Shown here piece after piece: positions 33,397 to 41,646 of a stretch of 56,096 bases of DNA. The first letter of the stretch is position 1. Each line of letters starts with the position of its first letter. A program made the position numbers and the translations under genes. Origin of the DNA: an uncultured Ilumatobacter sp. (GTDB taxonomy: Bacteria; Actinomycetota; Acidimicrobiia; Acidimicrobiales; Ilumatobacteraceae); the NCBI GenBank assembly GCA_937919625.1, contig CALFRK010000107.1, positions 1-56,096 of the forward strand. Reading direction: 5' to 3'. A model generated the notes under the pieces. It saw only the letters and a program-made list of their open reading frames with translations. It was not told where the DNA came from and did no database searches.

Positions 33397-34950
33397 TCAG
33401 TAGTCGACGGGGACGCCACCCTCGGCAGAGCGACGGGCGACGAAATCGGTTAGTTCTTGCTTGATGGTTTCGTCCATTGGTGGTGGTTCATATTCGGCCA
33501 GATAGGCCTTGACCAGGCGGTTGGCCTTGCCGGCGGCGTCAGGGCTGCCTGCGTCGGCCCAGTTCTCGTAGTTGCGCCAGTCGCTGATCAGCGGTCGGTA
33601 GAACTCGGTGCGAAAGCGGGCCTGGGTGTGTGCGGTGCCAAAGAAGTGCCCGCCCGGCCCAACCTCGGCGATCGCATCGAACGCCAGCGTGTCGTCGTCG
33701 ACGACGAGTGGATCGAGCGCCGCCGATGCCATGTGCAACAGGTCGGCGTCGATCACCATCTTCTCGAAGCTGGCTTGCAGACCGCCCTCCATCCAGCCGG
33801 CTCCGTGCATCATGAAGTTGGTGCCGCCACTGATAGCACCCCAGATCGAGTACATCGACTCGTACGCAGCTTGGGCATCGACCGCGTTGGCGGCGCAAGT
33901 GTTCGAGCTGCGATACGGCACGTTGTAGCGGCGTGCAAGTTGACCGCCGACGATCGCTGTCTTCCAGTACTCGGGTGTTCCAAATGCTGGTGCGCCCGAC
34001 TGCATGTCGACGTTGCTGGTGAACCCGCCATAGATGAACGGGCTGCCGGGGCGCACAATCTGGGTCAGCATCAGCCCTACGAGTGCCTCGGCGTTTTGCT
34101 GCGACAGGGCCCCAGCGAGCGTGATCGGCGCCATCGCACCGGCCAGTGTGAAAGGGGTCACGCAGATGATTTGGTTGCGGCGCGACATCTCGATGATGCC
34201 GTGGCTCATAGGCACGTCGAGGGTGAGCGGCGAGTTGGTGTTGATGATGCTGACCAGGCTGGGTTGCTGGTCGAGCTGGGTATCGCTGATGCCGCGGGCG
34301 ATGCGCACCATCTCGATCGCGTCGATGTTGCGTTGCCTGCCGAGCGAGTAGACGTGGAGCGCCTTGTCGGTCAGCGTGAGCAGGTCGAAGGTTGCCTCGA
34401 GGTGGCGCACCGAACCGTGGATGTCGACCGGCTCAACTGGGTAGCCCGGCGTGAAGTGGATCGAGTTCAGCGACTGGGCCAAGCGCAATAGGTTCTGAAA
34501 GTCGTGGCGATTGCCCGTGCGACGCCCGTGGTCGAGGTCGGCCACGTTGGGGGCGCTTGCGACCGACCCGAACGCAAGGTGGTCGCCACCGATCGTCAGG
34601 TGATGAGCTGGGTTGGTTGCGTGCAACGTGAACTGCGAGGGAGCGGTCGAGATGATCGGATCGATCATTTCTGGATCGAACCTAACCATCTGACCGTGGT
34701 GGGCGGTGGCACCCGCTGCGATCAACAGCGCCCGGGTTTCGTCGTCGAGCACCTTGATGCCGATCTCGCGCAGGATTCTCAGCGAGGCGTGATGAAGCGC
34801 CTCGATCTGGTCCGCGCTCGCCAGCTCTGTTGGCCCGTGCAGCAGGCGCGGTTGGGCGAATGGGCGCTGCTCAGGAAGCTGCGAGCGCGTACCTGCCGTT
34901 TCACGATCACGGCCGCGCCGTCGGCCCCGTGAAGTGGTTTGGTCGACCAC
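33397..34950 (-). CDS. MttB-family (non-pyrrolysine) methyltransferase 3
   Basis: A 517-residue MttB-superfamily protein with no in-frame TAG. It is clearly more distant from the other two copies. In place of their HHSGG-containing block it has SIHFTPGYPVEPVDIHGSVR, and SVASAPNVADLDHGRRTGNR where they have YGSPFV. The common core remains: CVTPFTLAGAMAPITLAGAL, NVDMQSGAPAFGTPEYW, GGTNFMMHGAGWMEGGLQAS and EVGPGGHFFGTAHT. The N-terminal 25 residues are Arg-rich. No corrinoid protein is encoded next to it, so it would need the one at 6763 or one outside the window. Its neighbour is a FAD-GcvT dehydrogenase rather than a MetF. The substrate probably differs from that of copies 1 and 2. Confidence 0.88.
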   Translation of the reverse strand: MVDQTTSRGRRRGRDRETAGTRSQLPEQRPFAQPRLLHGPTELASADQIEALHHASLRILREIGIKVLDDETRALLIAAGATAHHGQMVRFDPEMIDPIISTAPSQFTLHATNPAHHLTIGGDHLAFGSVASAPNVADLDHGRRTGNRHDFQNLLRLAQSLNSIHFTPGYPVEPVDIHGSVRHLEATFDLLTLTDKALHVYSLGRQRNIDAIEMVRIARGISDTQLDQQPSLVSIINTNSPLTLDVPMSHGIIEMSRRNQIICVTPFTLAGAMAPITLAGALSQQNAEALVGLMLTQIVRPGSPFIYGGFTSNVDMQSGAPAFGTPEYWKTAIVGGQLARRYNVPYRSSNTCAANAVDAQAAYESMYSIWGAISGGTNFMMHGAGWMEGGLQASFEKMVIDADLLHMASAALDPLVVDDDTLAFDAIAEVGPGGHFFGTAHTQARFRTEFYRPLISDWRNYENWADAGSPDAAGKANRLVKAYLAEYEPPPMDETIKQELTDFVARRSAEGGVPVDY

Positions 34951-35046
34951 GATCCTCCCAAACTGTAAGGTAATTCCCGGTACGAGTGTGCGGGGATACT
35001 AACCCACGCAGTGGCTCGTTGTCACGTATGGCGAGCCCCGGCTCGA

Positions 35047-35808
35047 TCAGCTTGTGAGACCGAGCGGCAGGATCGCCAGATAGTCATCGAGCCGATTGTC
35101 GGCGAAGCCCTTGATCCGCAGTGCGGCGCGGGCATCACTCGTCACCGGATCGGCGAGGGCGTCGCTAAAAGTCTGGCGGAGTTCGTCGAGCTGATCGGGC
35201 AGGATGCTGCGCCGGGCAGTGATCGCCGGGGTGGGAATCCGCGGGCCGAGCGCCACACGGTGCAGGCCGGCGACCAGTTCTGGCTCTTCGGCGGCGATCA
35301 GCGCCAAACTCCACGAGTCGATGCTGGCGATGTCGGCCTTCCCCTTGGCGAGCGCTACCAGGCTGTCATGGTGGGCGGACGTGTACGTGACGTTGCCCGG
35401 CCACTGCCCGGCCGAGCCGACCGTTGTCGCCAGCAGGCTGAACCACCCCGACAAGCTGTCGGCGCTATTGGCGACGGCGTGTGTCTGGGCGAGCACGAGT
35501 TCGTCGAGGCTGAGCTGATGAGGACTGAGCAGCACGCTGCGGTAGTGGCCGCCGTCGGCCTCGGGAATCTCGAGCGCGAATGCTCCGATCAGGTGCATGT
35601 CGCTGCGGTGCAGGGCGGCAAATGGCCAGCCGCAGACGTGGGTGATCAGACAGTTCGAGTCGTACCACCGTGCGTGCACATCGCCCGACCGGGTCAGTGT
35701 TTCTGGTGTCCAGGCTGAGCGCGTGTGGACGGCGGCCCAGATCGTGTCCCATGCCCACGCCACCGACGCGAACGGGTACATCCCGAGTTCGACGTGTGGC
35801 CCATTCAC
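35047..35808 (-). CDS. PhnD/phosphonate-type substrate-binding-like protein without export signal
   Basis: A 253-residue protein resembling the PhnD/SsuA class of periplasmic binding proteins: ELGMYPFASVAWAWDTIWAA at the N-terminus, SHQL-type segments in the middle, YTSAHHDSLVALAKGKADIASIDS, the ligand-cleft loop typical of the fold, and ITARRSILPDQLDELRQTFSDAL near the C-terminus. There is no signal peptide, lipobox or membrane segment, so it is probably cytosolic, unlike true transporter components, and no ABC transporter genes are nearby. It could be a ligand sensor or a binding protein with a new role in the methylamine pathway. The GTG/ATG start at 35808 begins at the domain edge. It follows the ETF genes on the same strand after a 35819-35851 hairpin. 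Confidence 0.7.
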   Translation of the reverse strand: MNGPHVELGMYPFASVAWAWDTIWAAVHTRSAWTPETLTRSGDVHARWYDSNCLITHVCGWPFAALHRSDMHLIGAFALEIPEADGGHYRSVLLSPHQLSLDELVLAQTHAVANSADSLSGWFSLLATTVGSAGQWPGNVTYTSAHHDSLVALAKGKADIASIDSWSLALIAAEEPELVAGLHRVALGPRIPTPAITARRSILPDQLDELRQTFSDALADPVTSDARAALRIKGFADNRLDDYLAILPLGLTS

Positions 35809-35818
35809 CGTGCCGATC

Positions 35819-35851
35819 GTAACGGAATGTGCCCAGGCACCATTCCGTTAC
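35819..35851. terminator. Long inverted repeat between ETF alpha and the PhnD-like gene
   Basis: GTAACGGAATGTGCC (35819-35833) and GGCACCATTCCGTTAC (35836-35851) pair almost fully, with one bulged C and a 2-base centre. It lies 3 bp after the ETF alpha stop and 11 bp before the PhnD-like start. There is no T run. It could be a terminator or attenuator for the ETF operon, or an operator in front of the downstream gene; the sequence cannot separate these. Confidence 0.5.
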
Positions 35852-35854
35852 GGG

Positions 35855-36820
35855 TCAGCTACGGCGGCGGCGGATCTCTTCGGTGATTGCGGGGACGACC
35901 TGGTGCAGGTCGCCGATCACGGCATAGCCGGCCTTGGTGACCATGTTGGCGTCCTTGTCGGTGTTGATGGCGATGATGTTCTTGCTCGCCATCGCCCCGA
36001 CCCAATGCTGGATCGCCCCCGAGATGCCGCAGGCGAAGTACACGTCGGGTGCGATTCGGGTACCGGTCTGGCCGACCTGGGCGGTGTGGCTGCGCCAGCC
36101 GTTGTTGGTGACCGCCCGCGAGCAGCCGACGACGCCGCCCAGCTCGTTGGCGAGCGCCTCCAGCGAGGCAAACCCGTCGGCCGATCCGACGCCCCGGCCG
36201 CCTCCGACCACGATCGGCGAGGTCGACAATGTGACGCCGGCTTCGCGCTCGACGCGGCCTTTGACAATCGAGCGGCCAAGTGAGGCATCGAGCGAGACCT
36301 TCAGTTCGATCGCATCCGCCGGGCCGTGAGCGTCGGCAAATGCCGCCTCGACGGCGTGATGTGCCACGGTGACGAGCTTGATGTCGGCTGTGAGTGAGGC
36401 GTCCTCCAAGAGTGAGCCACCCCAACGGATACGGGTCATCTCGAACTTGTCGCCGTCGCGGAACTCGATGCAGTTGGCCGAGAAAGGCAGATCGAGACGG
36501 GCGGCCGCTTGGGCCATGACCTCGTTGCCGCGATCGGTACCGGCCGCTAGCACAAAGGTCGGCGACAGTGCCCGCACCGCTTGGGCGACAACCTCGCCCC
36601 AGGCTTCTGGGCCATAGTCGGACAGCACGTCATCGTGGACCTGGTGAACAATGTTCACGCCGTAGGGGGCCAGCTCGGCGGCCAGACGGTCGGCGGCGGC
36701 GCCGATCGTGAGCGCTTGGATGTCGGCGCCGAGGGAACGGGCGGCGGTGAGTGCCTCAAAGGTGGCTGGCGAGATTGCACCGCGATCGTGCTCGATGATG
36801 ACGAGGGTGACGGCGGGCAT
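35855..36820 (-). CDS. etfA: Electron transfer flavoprotein alpha subunit
   Basis: A 321-residue ETF alpha subunit (FixB type), the FAD-binding half of the soluble carrier that collects electrons from flavin dehydrogenases. The N-terminal domain has LVIIEHDRGAISPATFEALT; the C-terminal FAD domain has VVGGGRGVGSADGFASLEAL, SRAVTNNGWRSHTAQVGQTG and YFACGISGAIQHWVGAMASK, then INTDKDANMVTKAGYAVIGD, all expected in the family. The ATG at 36820 shares its first base with the etfB stop (TGATG). Placed directly after etfB and a FAD-GcvT dehydrogenase, it is probably the dedicated acceptor for the demethylating flavoproteins here. No ETF:quinone oxidoreductase gene is in the window. Confidence 0.95.
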   Translation of the reverse strand: MPAVTLVIIEHDRGAISPATFEALTAARSLGADIQALTIGAAADRLAAELAPYGVNIVHQVHDDVLSDYGPEAWGEVVAQAVRALSPTFVLAAGTDRGNEVMAQAAARLDLPFSANCIEFRDGDKFEMTRIRWGGSLLEDASLTADIKLVTVAHHAVEAAFADAHGPADAIELKVSLDASLGRSIVKGRVEREAGVTLSTSPIVVGGGRGVGSADGFASLEALANELGGVVGCSRAVTNNGWRSHTAQVGQTGTRIAPDVYFACGISGAIQHWVGAMASKNIIAINTDKDANMVTKAGYAVIGDLHQVVPAITEEIRRRRS

Positions 36821-37584
36821 CACAGGACTCCGAGTTCTTCGAGGATGTCGACGACAGCCGAGGCTGCCTCGGGGCCGTTGCCGAGCACGATCGTCTCCGA
36901 CTTGCGTTCGGGCGGTTGGCGAAGCGTGATCTTGGCGAGCCCGCCGATTTCGCCTGACGCTTGCATCGTCGAAATCTCGACCTTCTTCGACGCCAGTCGA
37001 CCCTTCATGGTTGGGTAGCGGGGGAGGTTGATGCCCTCTTTGATACCGACCACTGCCGGCAGTGGGAGTGAGTAGGTTTCGCGACCGGCATCGGCCTCGC
37101 GTTCGACATTGGCAAACCGATCGCCGAGCGAGAGGCCTTTGGCGCCGTTGACCATCGGCCGACCGAGTGCGTGGGCAACCCGGATGCCGACCTGAAAACC
37201 GCCAGAGTCGGCTGACTCATTGCCAAACAGAATCAGGTCGAATGTGCCGTCGACCGACTCGAGCTCGTCGATCGCAGATGCGATCGCCTGCGCGGTGCGT
37301 TGTGGATCCCAGTCATCGTCGGTGGTGGCGAGCAGCACGGCGCGTTGAGCCCCGACGCTGACGCCGTATCGCACCTGCTCGACGGCCTCTGGCGCACCGA
37401 GCGTGAGCACGGTTGCCTCGCCGCCATGCTGTTCGATCAGCTGCGCCGCGGCCTCTACGGCGCACTCCTCGTGGGGGCTCATCGTGTACCCAAGGTTGGC
37501 GGCGTCGACCCCTCGCCCATCAGGGGTGACGTTGATCTTCGACCCCGGTGCCGGGACCCGTTTGACACACACCAAAATCTTCAT
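36820..37584 (-). CDS. etfB: Electron transfer flavoprotein beta subunit
   Basis: A 254-residue ETF beta subunit (FixA type). Marks are MKILVCVKRVPAPGSKINVT at the N-terminus, the AMP-site loop FGNESADSGGFQVGIRVAHA and the C-terminal segment LPAVVGIKEGINLPRYPTMK followed by a basic docking stretch (GRLASKKVE). It starts 3 bp after the FAD-GcvT stop and overlaps etfA, so the three are one operon with the dehydrogenase first. This suggests that the dehydrogenase at 37588 passes electrons to this ETF. Confidence 0.95.
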   Translation of the reverse strand: MKILVCVKRVPAPGSKINVTPDGRGVDAANLGYTMSPHEECAVEAAAQLIEQHGGEATVLTLGAPEAVEQVRYGVSVGAQRAVLLATTDDDWDPQRTAQAIASAIDELESVDGTFDLILFGNESADSGGFQVGIRVAHALGRPMVNGAKGLSLGDRFANVEREADAGRETYSLPLPAVVGIKEGINLPRYPTMKGRLASKKVEISTMQASGEIGGLAKITLRQPPERKSETIVLGNGPEAASAVVDILEELGVL

Positions 37585-37587
37585 CGG

Positions 37588-40137
37588 CTATCCCTTGAGG
37601 CGGGTGTCGTCGGGGTCGAACGGGCCGCCGGTGCCGACGACCTTCACGGGATACAGCTCGTTCATGTACATCACCTGCAGGTCGGTACCGGGAGCGGCGT
37701 GTGCCGTCGGGAGGTATGCCATCAGGATGTGCTTGCCGACCGACGCGCCGTAACCGGCGGTGGTAACCCGCGACACGCGACCGTGCGAATCGAAGATGAC
37801 GTTGCCGTCGAGATCACAGATCGGCTCGTTGCCGCCCTGCATCCAGCGCGTTCGGCCCTGCGAGTCGGTCTGGTCTTCGACCGTTAGCGTGCACATGTGC
37901 ACCGCCGGCTCGCCGGCCTGGCGGGCTGCCAGGTAGGCGGCCTTGCCGATGAAGTCGGCCGCCTTCACCTTCGGCCGGGCGAGTCCGGCTTCGAGCGGGT
38001 TGTACTCGCTTTCCAGCTCGGCACCCTGCAGGCGATAGCCCTTCTCGATGCGACCCGACGTGCCGTACACGCCGCCGCCCGTGGGGCGCAGGCCGTACTG
38101 ATCGCGACCATTCGCCATCAAGGCATCCCAGACCAGCGTGGCCTGGTCCCACGCCACGTAGATCTCCCAACCGGTGTCACCCACGTAGGAGATGCGGAAC
38201 AGCTTGGCCGCCACGTCGGTGCCGCCGCAGTTCAACGTGACGTCGACGATCGAGCCGTATGGCGAGCCCTCCTGCGAGAGGTCCTGATCGGTCAAGGTGG
38301 CCAACAGCGCCGGCGCGTTCGGCCCCCACAGTCCGAGCGTCGAGGTCTCCAGCGTGCGGTCGGTCACCGTGACCGAGCCGTCCTTGGGCATGTATTTGCG
38401 GATCCAGTGCAGGTCGCGGCCGCCGTCGAACACACCGGTCACGACCATCACCGTGTCGTCGGTGATCCGCTGCATCGTGAGGTCGGAGTGGAACCCAGCG
38501 TCGGGGGTGAGCCACGGCGTGTACGTCGCGCGGCCGACAGGGCCGATCTTGTTGGCGGAGAGATAGTCGGCAAACTCGACAGCACCAGGGCCCTTCAGCT
38601 CGTAGAGCTGAAACGCTGACAGGTCGACCATGCCGCAGTTCTCGCGCATGTTGAGGTGCTCACCAACCGTGATCGGGCTCCACCAACGGTTGTCCCATTC
38701 AACTTCGCGTTCGGCAATGCCGTAGCGCTCGGCCAGATCGGCGTTGCTGCCGTACCACTGCGGTCGCTCCCACGTGCGGGCCTGGAAGAAGAACGCCTCG
38801 AGCTGTTGCTGGCGTGAGAAGAATGGTGAAACCTGCAGGTCGCGGCGGCCGGCCCACTGCTCGGCGGGGTGCACGATGCCGTATGTCTTGTTGAAGTGCT
38901 CTTCGGCGCGTGCCCAGATGTGGTCGTTGTTGCGTTCCTGCGAGTAGAAGCGGGCGATGTCGGCACCGTGGGCGTCGATCACCCGCGGGTAGCCATAGGT
39001 CATCCACTCGGCCACGACCTGCGCCATCCCGGGGCCCTCCTTGACCCACACGGCTGCGGCCGACCATAGGTTGCGCACCTCTGTGGTCTCGCCGAGGCAC
39101 GGCATGCCGTCAGGCGTCAGCGAGAGCAGACCGTTGATGGCGTACTTGATCTCGGCGTCGCCGAGCATGTCCATCAGCTCGATCGCCTGCTCCATCTGAT
39201 CATCAAAGTCGTCAGGCGTGAACGGCATCTCCGTCGGGGTCAGCGCCGCTTCCTCGTTGGACGGGATGTCGTCGGGGTGGTGCAGGATCGGGCGGTGGGC
39301 GTACGAGCCGACCTCCATCGAGCCAGACGACTGGCGCTCGTAACAGAAGGTGTCCATGTCGCGCACGATCGGGTAGCCGATTTCCTTGTTTGTTTCGACC
39401 AGCACGTCCATCGGGCCGACGTCGGCCATTTGGTGCACGGCCGGCACGAGTGGAATCGTGGCGCCCGCCATGTTGGCGATCCGGTTCGACCACACGCCGC
39501 ACGCGACCACGACGTACTCGGCCTCTATCCGGCCCTTGTCGGTGACGACGGCGGTGACCTTCTTGAGTCCGGTTCCCGGCTCATCTTCAGTCTCGACATC
39601 GAGCACCTCGGTGTTGGCGAAGACCTGCATCCCGGTCTTGTCGATCGCCTCGTTGCGGAACAACGTTCCGGTATCGAGTGAGTCGACGACCGACACGGTG
39701 GGGCAGTGGAAGCCCCCCAAGATGACGTTCTCGTTGATGAAGGGAACGAGCTCTTTGACCTGAGCAGGTGTCAGCAACTCGGCCTTGATACCCCACGCGG
39801 CTGCCGATGTCATGCGGCGCTGGAACTCGTTCATCCGTTCCTGGGTACGGGCGACCTCGATGCCGCCCGAGTCGACCGAGCGATCGACATCGCGGTACTG
39901 ATCGGCACTCTGCTGTCCCAACAGCGCCATCTCCTTGTTGTGATCAACCGGAAAGATGAAATTCGAGGCGTGCCCGGTCGAGCCGCCAGGGTTCGGCAGT
40001 GGGCCCTTGTCGATCAGAACCATGTCGGTCCACCCGAGCCGGGCCAGGTGGCCCGCTAGGCAGTTGCCGACGATGCCGGCACCGATGATCACGCACTTGG
40101 CCGTTGCCGGCACAGCGTTGGAAGAAACGTCGCTCAC
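37588..40137 (-). CDS. FAD-dependent oxidoreductase with GcvT domain (dimethylglycine/sarcosine dehydrogenase-like) 2
   Basis: An 849-residue relative of the protein at 30881. The N-terminal FAD domain has CVIIGAGIVGNCLAGHLARL and GGSTGHASNF, with His 56 at the covalent-FAD position; it differs from the usual STWHAAG motif, so substrate or attachment may differ. After the middle domain (VDLSAFQLYELKGPGAVEFA) the GcvT domain follows with ISYVGDTGWEIYVAWDQATL and RIEKGYRLQGAELESEYNPL. Oxidation of an N-methyl group with transfer to THF is expected. The GTG at 40137 has AAGGGG six bases upstream. It is the first gene of the dehydrogenase-etfB-etfA operon. A TATGAT -10-like element at 40167-40172 lies inside the palindrome at 40161-40181, so the divergent GntR protein probably represses it. 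Confidence 0.9.
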   Translation of the reverse strand: MSDVSSNAVPATAKCVIIGAGIVGNCLAGHLARLGWTDMVLIDKGPLPNPGGSTGHASNFIFPVDHNKEMALLGQQSADQYRDVDRSVDSGGIEVARTQERMNEFQRRMTSAAAWGIKAELLTPAQVKELVPFINENVILGGFHCPTVSVVDSLDTGTLFRNEAIDKTGMQVFANTEVLDVETEDEPGTGLKKVTAVVTDKGRIEAEYVVVACGVWSNRIANMAGATIPLVPAVHQMADVGPMDVLVETNKEIGYPIVRDMDTFCYERQSSGSMEVGSYAHRPILHHPDDIPSNEEAALTPTEMPFTPDDFDDQMEQAIELMDMLGDAEIKYAINGLLSLTPDGMPCLGETTEVRNLWSAAAVWVKEGPGMAQVVAEWMTYGYPRVIDAHGADIARFYSQERNNDHIWARAEEHFNKTYGIVHPAEQWAGRRDLQVSPFFSRQQQLEAFFFQARTWERPQWYGSNADLAERYGIAEREVEWDNRWWSPITVGEHLNMRENCGMVDLSAFQLYELKGPGAVEFADYLSANKIGPVGRATYTPWLTPDAGFHSDLTMQRITDDTVMVVTGVFDGGRDLHWIRKYMPKDGSVTVTDRTLETSTLGLWGPNAPALLATLTDQDLSQEGSPYGSIVDVTLNCGGTDVAAKLFRISYVGDTGWEIYVAWDQATLVWDALMANGRDQYGLRPTGGGVYGTSGRIEKGYRLQGAELESEYNPLEAGLARPKVKAADFIGKAAYLAARQAGEPAVHMCTLTVEDQTDSQGRTRWMQGGNEPICDLDGNVIFDSHGRVSRVTTAGYGASVGKHILMAYLPTAHAAPGTDLQVMYMNELYPVKVVGTGGPFDPDDTRLKG

Positions 40138-40160
40138 GGGGTTCCCCTTGTTCGAAAGTC

Positions 40161-40181
40161 TGATATATCATAAATGTATCA
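40161..40181. promoter_or_regulatory. GntR-type operator overlapping the divergent promoter
   Basis: TGATA (40161-40165) and TATCA (40177-40181) are inverted arms around an AT-only centre, and TGATATATCA (40161-40170) is itself a perfect palindrome. On the minus strand TATGAT (40172 to 40167) fits a -10 box for the FAD-GcvT-etf operon. The site lies between the two divergent genes, 12 bp before the proposed GntR start, and is strikingly AT-rich for this genome. Binding by the GntR protein is inferred. Confidence 0.6.
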
Positions 40182-40192
40182 CGACTGAATCC

Positions 40193-40837
40193 TTGAGTAC
40201 ACAGGCGTATCGCCGAATTCGCCGAATGATCGTCCGGCTCGAGCTGGCCCCAGGTGATGTGCTCCGCGAGGACATGTTGCAAGACCACATCGGGGTCGGC
40301 CGTACGCCTGTTCGCGAAGCGCTGCAGCGGCTCGCCCGCGACCAGTTCGTGACCGTGATCCCGCGACGCGGCATGTTCGTGGCCTCGATCGACGTCGACG
40401 AACTGTCAACGCTGTACGAGACGCGGGCAGTGATGGAACCGTACGCGGCGCGGCTGGCTTGCCTGCGCGGGGCCCCACGACACTGGGACGAAATGGCCGC
40501 AGTGATCGAGGAGTCGTTGCGCGGTGGAGTCGCCCCCGAGCAGTTGCTGGCTGTCGACCGCCGCTGCCACGAGATCATCTGGACAGCGGCCGGCAACCGG
40601 TTCCTGACCGACACTCTCGACATGTTGTACGCCCACAGCGATCGGGTGTGGCACATGTATCTCGCCGACGTTGCCGACACGCGCCACGCCGTCGACGAAC
40701 ACATCGTGATCCTTGAACTACTCAAAGACGGTGACCCCGATACCTGCGCCGCCGCGGTCGAAGCCCACGTCCGATCGTTCGACGATCAAGTCAGGGCGGC
40801 GCTCACCGCCCGTCTCGGCCCACCCCTCACCACCTAA
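40193..40837 (+). CDS. GntR-family regulator (FCD/FadR type)
   Basis: A regulator of about 214 residues. The N-terminal winged helix is AYRRIRRMIVRLELAPGDVL, then REDMLQDHIGVGRTPVREAL and QRLARDQFVTVIPRRGMFVA; the rest is the helical FCD ligand domain with LYETRAVMEPYAARLACLRG, the metal-site residues DRRCHEIIW and a later HAVDEHIVILELL segment. There is no ATG at the domain edge; the TTG at 40193 (LSTQAYRR) is the best start, since earlier in-frame ATGs lie inside the divergent gene. The TTG start and the operator 12 bp upstream suggest low, self-limited expression. It probably controls the divergent FAD-GcvT-etfBA operon. Confidence 0.82.
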   Translation: MSTQAYRRIRRMIVRLELAPGDVLREDMLQDHIGVGRTPVREALQRLARDQFVTVIPRRGMFVASIDVDELSTLYETRAVMEPYAARLACLRGAPRHWDEMAAVIEESLRGGVAPEQLLAVDRRCHEIIWTAAGNRFLTDTLDMLYAHSDRVWHMYLADVADTRHAVDEHIVILELLKDGDPDTCAAAVEAHVRSFDDQVRAALTARLGPPLTT

Positions 40838-40872
40838 GTTGGCAGTTGTGCCAGGCACATCTCCCAACTCTA

Positions 40873-41646
40873 ATGTTGCCGGAAGTGTCACATGCCCTTG
40901 TTCGCCCACCCGGTCCGCTGCTCGCCGACGGACTCGTTACACACATCGACCGCGCTCCAATCGATCTGCAACTTGCCAATGACCAATGGAACGCATATGT
41001 TGCCGCCCTCGAGCAGGCCGGTTGGAGCATCACCGAGGTCGAACCGGCCGATCAGTGTCCCGACGCCGTGTTCATCGAGGACGCGATGGTGGTCTTCGAC
41101 GATCTGTGTGTGATCACCCGCCCGGGTGCCGTCAGCCGACAAGCCGAGGTGGTCGGAGCCGAGGCCGCAGCCCTGAGCGCCGGGCTGGAGATCCACCGCA
41201 TCGCCGAGCCTGGCACGCTCGATGGCGGCGATGTGCTGAAGGTCGATCGAACGGTCTATGTCGGCGTCGGAGGCCGCACCAATGCACCTGCGGTGGCCCA
41301 GCTGACTCACGTGTTGGCGCGGCGCGGATGGGTTGTTCGTCCGGTCCCCGTTCATCGTGTCTTGCACCTCAAGTCGGCGGTGACGGCGCTGCCGGACGGC
41401 ACCGTGGTCGGCTATCCGGATCTGGTCGACGATCCATCGGTCTTCGAGCGATTTCTTGCTGTTCCCGAACCTTCGGGCGCGCATGTGGTGTTGCTAGGTT
41501 CCGATCGGCTGTTGATGTCCGCCGGTGCACCCGAAACGGCAGCGCTCTACAGATCGAAGGGATACGAAGTGATCGAGGTCGACATATTCGAATTCGAAAA
41601 ACTCGAAGGCTGCGTCACGTGTCTGTCAGTGCGGATCCGGTCATGA
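40873..41646 (+). CDS. Dimethylarginine dimethylaminohydrolase-like protein (amidinotransferase superfamily)
   Basis: A 257-residue amidinotransferase/hydrolase-fold protein closest to dimethylargininase (DDAH), which cuts N-methylated arginine into citrulline and methylamine or dimethylamine. Marks are SHALVRPPGPLLADGLVTHI at the N-terminus, PDAVFIEDAMVVFDDLCVIT and PGTLDGGDVLKVDRTVYVGV for substrate binding, the active-site His in VLHLKSAVTALPDG, and the catalytic Cys in EGCVTCLSVRIRS at the C-terminus. The ATG at 40873 is preferred; a GTG at 40885 is possible. It overlaps the SDR gene by 4 bases and follows the GntR gene by 35 bp. A methylarginine substrate would fit the N-methyl theme of the region. 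Arginine deiminase-like use is less likely at this size. Confidence 0.85.
   Translation: MLPEVSHALVRPPGPLLADGLVTHIDRAPIDLQLANDQWNAYVAALEQAGWSITEVEPADQCPDAVFIEDAMVVFDDLCVITRPGAVSRQAEVVGAEAAALSAGLEIHRIAEPGTLDGGDVLKVDRTVYVGVGGRTNAPAVAQLTHVLARRGWVVRPVPVHRVLHLKSAVTALPDGTVVGYPDLVDDPSVFERFLAVPEPSGAHVVLLGSDRLLMSAGAPETAALYRSKGYEVIEVDIFEFEKLEGCVTCLSVRIRS

Noticed and set aside
11463-34950. Pyrrolysine-encoded MttB
   Set aside because: All three mttB-like frames are full length without an in-frame TAG, and no pyl genes are in the window.
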